Shown here in pieces: positions 5,753 to 7,680 of a stretch of 7,680 nucleotides of DNA. A model generated the notes under the pieces. The model ran no database searches, was not told where the DNA came from, and saw only the letters and a list, made by a program, of their open reading frames with translations. The DNA comes from JBHEMT01 sp046262435 (lineage in GTDB: Bacteria > Chloroflexota > Dormibacteria > Aeolococcales > Aeolococcaceae): contig JBHEMT010000162.1 in NCBI GenBank assembly GCA_046262435.1, forward strand, positions 1 to 7,680, written 5' to 3'. Positions within the stretch are counted from its first letter, which is position 1. Each line of letters starts with the position of its first letter. The position numbers and the translations under genes are program-made.

Positions 5753-6394
5753 ATGAGGGTCGGGGTTCTGGGAACGGGCGACGTCGGCACGATGCTGGCC
5801 AGCGGCTTCATCGAACTCGGCCACGAGGTGCGGATGGGCTCCCGGGAGTCGGGCAACCCCAAGGCGGTCGCCTGGTCCGACGGCGCCGGCGCCCGTGCCT
5901 CAGCCGGCACCTTCGCTGAGGCCGCCGCCTTCGCCGAGCTCGCGGTCCTCGCCACCCTGTGGACCGGCACAGAGGCGGCCCTCGAGCAGGCCGGGGCGTC
6001 CAACCTGGCCGGCAAGGTGCTCATCGACTGCACCAACCCGCTGCGCCAGGACGCGGGCATGCCGGCCCTGGCGATTGGCACCACGGACTCCGGTGGCGAG
6101 CAGGTGCAACGCTGGCTGCCCGACACCCGGGTGGTGAAGGCGTTCAACAGCGTGGGCAACGCCCACATGGTCCGTCCCGACTTTCCCGGCGGACCACCCG
6201 ACATGTTCATCTGTGGCAACGACGAGGCGGCCAAGACGCGGGTGGGCGAGCTGCTCACCGCCTTCGGCTGGGGTACGGTCGACCTCGGGGGCATTGCGGC
6301 GTCGCGTCAGATCGAGCCGCTGTGCATGGTGTGGGTCCTTCATGGCGTGCGCACCGGCAGCTGGAACCACGCGTTCAAGCTGCTGCGCAAGTGA
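5753..6394 (+). CDS. NADPH-dependent F420 reductase-like oxidoreductase
   Basis: This 213-residue cytoplasmic protein matches the F420-dependent NADP oxidoreductase family in length and pattern. The N-terminal Rossmann motif is GVLGTGDVG (4-12), and SR at 30-31 is positioned to bind the 2'-phosphate of NADP. Further family-like segments are VLIDCTNPL, VVKAFNSVG and the C-terminal LCMVWVLHGVRTGSWNHAF. The family reduces NADP+ with F420H2 or the reverse, but many bacterial members have no demonstrated F420 use and may act on other substrates. There is no F420 biosynthesis or F420-dependent gene nearby. The gene appears to be a single-gene unit: divergent from the hypothetical gene upstream and convergent with the regulator downstream, with 17 nt between the stops. 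The start is set by AAGGAGG at 5739-5745. No promoter was recognised. Confidence 0.88.
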   Translation: MRVGVLGTGDVGTMLASGFIELGHEVRMGSRESGNPKAVAWSDGAGARASAGTFAEAAAFAELAVLATLWTGTEAALEQAGASNLAGKVLIDCTNPLRQDAGMPALAIGTTDSGGEQVQRWLPDTRVVKAFNSVGNAHMVRPDFPGGPPDMFICGNDEAAKTRVGELLTAFGWGTVDLGGIAASRQIEPLCMVWVLHGVRTGSWNHAFKLLRK

Positions 6395-6414
6395 CCGGCC
6401 CCCGGCAGGGGTCA
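6392..6414. terminator. Inverted repeat joining two convergent stop codons
   Basis: TGACC (6392-6396) and GGTCA (6410-6414) are complementary, and each contains the TGA stop of one of the two convergent genes. An inner CCCC-GGCA-GGGG stem is an alternative. The compact region could serve as a bidirectional 3' structure, but it has no T-runs, so termination is uncertain. Confidence 0.3.
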
Positions 6415-7230
6415 GAAGCTGGGCGGTGTGTTCACCCAGATGACCACCGCCGGTTCCGCGCCGGGGTTTTCCCAGCGGTGCACCCGGGTCGACGGGAAGC
6501 AGAGCGAGTCACCCACCTCGACCCGGTAGTGCTCCGCCTCGTCCAGCCACACCTCGAGCGCGCCGGAGACCACGTGGAGGAAGTCCTCCCCCTCATGGCG
6601 GTAGCCGCCGCCGCTGCTCGCCCGCGGGGCGATGGTGAAACGCTGGGGCTCGAGCTGCCGCGCCGCGGGGGCGAGGTTCTCGATCTCCACCCCAGGGGTG
6701 CCGGTGTCGAGTCGCTCCGCCTGGCCGCGGCGAACCAGGGCGCTGGGCGCGCGCGGCTCGAGGCGCAGGGAGTGGACACCGATGTCCAGGGCGGCGGTCA
6801 GCTTGGTGAGCATGGCCACTGAGGGGCTGGCCAGACCCCGCTCGATCGCCGACACGTAGGAGGGCGACACCTCGGCGGCGGCGGCCAGGCCGCGGAGCGA
6901 GCGGCCGGACTGCACCCGGGCCGCGTGCAGCCGGCGACCGACGCTACTGGTGGCCAGGGTGCTGGGGCGTGGCGCCACGGTGGGCGGCGCGCCGCGGTTC
7001 AGCTCGCGGCGAATCCGGGGCGCCGGAAGGTGCTCGACCCGGCGGAGCACATGCACGGCGCGCAGTTGCTCGATGTCGGGCTCACCGAAGCGACGAAAGC
7101 CACCTGGGGTCCTGGCGGCCCGGACCAGTCCCTGGCGCTCCCAGAGCCTCAATGTCGAGGGGCTCACCCCCACCAGCGCGGCGGCCTCGCTGATCGAGAA
7201 GGTGCGCGCCGGCGGGGTTGCGCTGCTCAT
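6412..7230 (-). CDS. MerR-XRE-cupin three-domain transcriptional regulator
   Basis: This 272-residue protein has three recognisable modules. Residues 11-78 form a MerR-type winged HTH (SISEAAALVGVSPSTLRLWE, then RTPGGFRRFGEPDIEQLR). Residues 98-155 form an XRE/Cro-type HTH (LRGLAAAAEVSPSYVSAIER, then ASPSVAMLTKL). Residues 195-270 form a cupin sensor with the family-like RHEGEDFLHVVSGALEVWL, VGDSLCFPSTRVHRWENPG and C-terminal WVNTPPSF; H212, E215 and H251 could bind metal. The XRE-cupin half resembles PuuR-type regulators of amine and amino-acid uptake; an added MerR domain is uncommon. The ATG at 7230 is chosen because MerR homology begins soon after it, although the frame is open to 7419. 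Its own ribosome binding site is poor and a 12-codon ORF overlaps the start. It is divergent from an APC permease, its likely target. Confidence 0.9.
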   Translation of the reverse strand: MSSATPPARTFSISEAAALVGVSPSTLRLWERQGLVRAARTPGGFRRFGEPDIEQLRAVHVLRRVEHLPAPRIRRELNRGAPPTVAPRPSTLATSSVGRRLHAARVQSGRSLRGLAAAAEVSPSYVSAIERGLASPSVAMLTKLTAALDIGVHSLRLEPRAPSALVRRGQAERLDTGTPGVEIENLAPAARQLEPQRFTIAPRASSGGGYRHEGEDFLHVVSGALEVWLDEAEHYRVEVGDSLCFPSTRVHRWENPGAEPAVVIWVNTPPSF

Positions 7231-7265
7231 TGCGGCCGCCCGCTGCTCATCCAGACCAGCCTCAT
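7227..7265 (-). CDS. Putative 12-residue upstream ORF of the regulator
   Basis: GGGAG (7275-7271) lies 5 nt before an ATG at 7265 that encodes MRLVWMSSGRPQ and stops at TGA 7229-7227. That TGA overlaps the regulator's ATG in an ATGA arrangement. The ribosome binding site is much better than the one before the regulator start, so translation could be coupled through this short ORF. It may instead be fortuitous; no protein function is proposed. Confidence 0.4.
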   Translation of the reverse strand: MRLVWMSSGRPQ

Positions 7266-7289
7266 GCCTTCTCCCTGGGCCGGCCCGGC

Positions 7290-7318
7290 TTGACGAGCCG
7301 CCCTGGGGACGGTACCGT
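7290..7318 (+). promoter_or_regulatory. Candidate sigma-70-type promoter for the permease
   Basis: TTGACG (7290-7295), 17-nt spacer, TACCGT (7313-7318). The -35 matches five of six consensus bases and the -10 fits TANNNT. Transcription would start near 7325, leaving a leader of about 147 nt with stable hairpins before the permease ATG at 7472. Confidence 0.5.
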
Positions 7319-7337
7319 GCGTTTCCGGAACTTGCAA
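7309..7337 (-). promoter_or_regulatory. Candidate promoter for the regulator, facing the permease promoter
   Basis: On the minus strand, TTGCAA (7337-7332), 17-nt spacer, TACCGT (7314-7309). The -10 boxes of both candidate promoters lie in the perfect 10-bp palindrome ACGGTACCGT (7309-7318). The two polymerases would therefore compete for the same site, and one bound regulator could affect both genes. Confidence 0.45.
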
Positions 7338-7348
7338 CTGTGCTGCAA
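7323..7348. promoter_or_regulatory. Dyad cluster, candidate operator of the MerR-XRE-cupin regulator
   Basis: TTCCGGAA (7323-7330) is a perfect 8-bp palindrome, followed at once by TTGCA-N7-TGCAA (7332-7348). The second dyad overlaps the minus-strand -35, and the first sits near the plus-strand transcription start. Such placement is typical for an autoregulator of divergent genes; binding is inferred. Confidence 0.4.
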
Positions 7349-7368
7349 AGTCGGGTGAGGGACACGAG

Positions 7369-7400
7369 GGCCGGTACTGGCGACCGGCCTGTTCGACAGG
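7369..7400. repeat. Two inverted repeats in the permease leader
   Basis: GGCCGGT (7369-7375) and ACCGGCC (7383-7389) are perfect 7-bp arms with a 7-nt spacer. CCTGT-TCG-ACAGG (7388-7400) overlaps the second arm by 2 nt, so the two structures compete for those bases. They could be RNA hairpins in the long leader or additional operator sites. Confidence 0.4.
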
Positions 7401-7471
7401 GGACAGCGCGCCAGCGCAACTGGAATGGCGGGCAAGCGCTCGTCCAGGTTTTTCGAGAGGGTCATGGCCAG

Positions 7472-7680
7472 ATGAGCACCAGCGACACCACGGCGGCAAC
7501 AGCGGTGACCGGCGGCCCCGCGCCGCGCAACCACGAGTCAGTGGATCGAGGCCTCACCGAGGGCCCGCAGCTGCGACGCGGGACGCTCGGGATCATCGAC
7601 AACGTGGTCATCGCGATGTCGAGCACCGCACCGGCGTACAGCATCGCGGTCAGCCTGGTCGCACTCGCCGGTGCCGTGTC
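7472..7680 (+). CDS. APC-family amino acid/amine permease, N-terminal part (cut by window edge)
   Basis: Only the first 69 codons are present. A hydrophilic N-terminal tail (about residues 1-34, STSDTTAATAVTGG and onward) leads into the first membrane helix. The helix region begins with LRRGTLGIIDNVVIAMSSTA and continues PAYSIAVSLVALAGAV; this layout, with the STAPAYS motif, is typical of APC superfamily permeases in high-GC bacteria. The substrate is probably an amino acid or amine but cannot be told from this part. The ATG at 7472 is in frame with the homology. The nearest ribosome binding site, GAGG at 7457-7460, is 11 nt away, slightly long. A start-stop ATG GCC AGA TGA (7464-7475) overlaps this start. 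The gene is divergent from the cupin regulator, which probably controls it. Confidence 0.85.
   Translation, partial: MSTSDTTAATAVTGGPAPRNHESVDRGLTEGPQLRRGTLGIIDNVVIAMSSTAPAYSIAVSLVALAGAV

Noticed and set aside
7231..7419. 63-residue N-terminal extension of the MerR-XRE-cupin regulator to 7419
   Set aside because: The extension is Arg/Ser/Pro-rich without homology, covers the promoter region, and the MerR domain starts just after the ATG at 7230.

Overview
The window is high-GC, gene-dense bacterial DNA with Gram-positive-like signalling parts: an ECF sigma factor with a zinc-finger anti-sigma factor, an F420/NADP-type oxidoreductase, and XRE-cupin and MerR regulation. The combination fits an actinobacterial or a Chloroflexota/Dormibacterota-like soil lineage. 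The sequence does not settle the phylum. Nothing looks phage-, transposon- or CRISPR-derived.

Left part (1-2120) is an ECF signalling island. A small secreted protein of unknown function (minus strand) is divergent from an ECF sigma factor. The sigma factor overlaps its membrane-spanning anti-sigma factor by ATGA. The 243-bp divergent region carries two matching ECF-type promoters, TGAACC-N16-CGTTCC facing the secreted gene and TGAACG-N16-CGTTGA facing the sigma gene. The likely circuit is that an envelope signal releases the sigma factor, which then transcribes its own operon and the secreted effector.

Middle part (2120-5650) is housekeeping. A roughly 300-bp gene-free stretch holds weak hairpins and ends at a minus-strand tRNA-Gly(TCC) with encoded CCA. 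Upstream of the tRNA on the same strand lie alaS, encoding an alanyl-tRNA synthetase with an unusual segment before motif 2 and a compact C-terminal part, and then a 122-residue protein of unknown function. The three read in the order hypothetical, alaS, tRNA-Gly.

Right part (5650-7680) has a stand-alone F420-dependent NADP-oxidoreductase-like gene with a very strong ribosome binding site. It is convergent, with a 17-nt gap, on a regulator that fuses a MerR HTH, an XRE HTH and a cupin domain. The regulator is divergent from an APC-family permease that runs off the right edge. Their intergenic region has two face-to-face promoter candidates sharing one palindromic -10 element, a cluster of dyads, and tiny upstream ORFs whose stop codons overlap both start codons. 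The regulator probably controls the permease in response to its substrate, probably an amino acid or amine.

The most noteworthy signals are the matched pair of ECF promoters tying the unknown secreted protein to the sigma/anti-sigma pair, and the triple-domain regulator with its shared promoter region.
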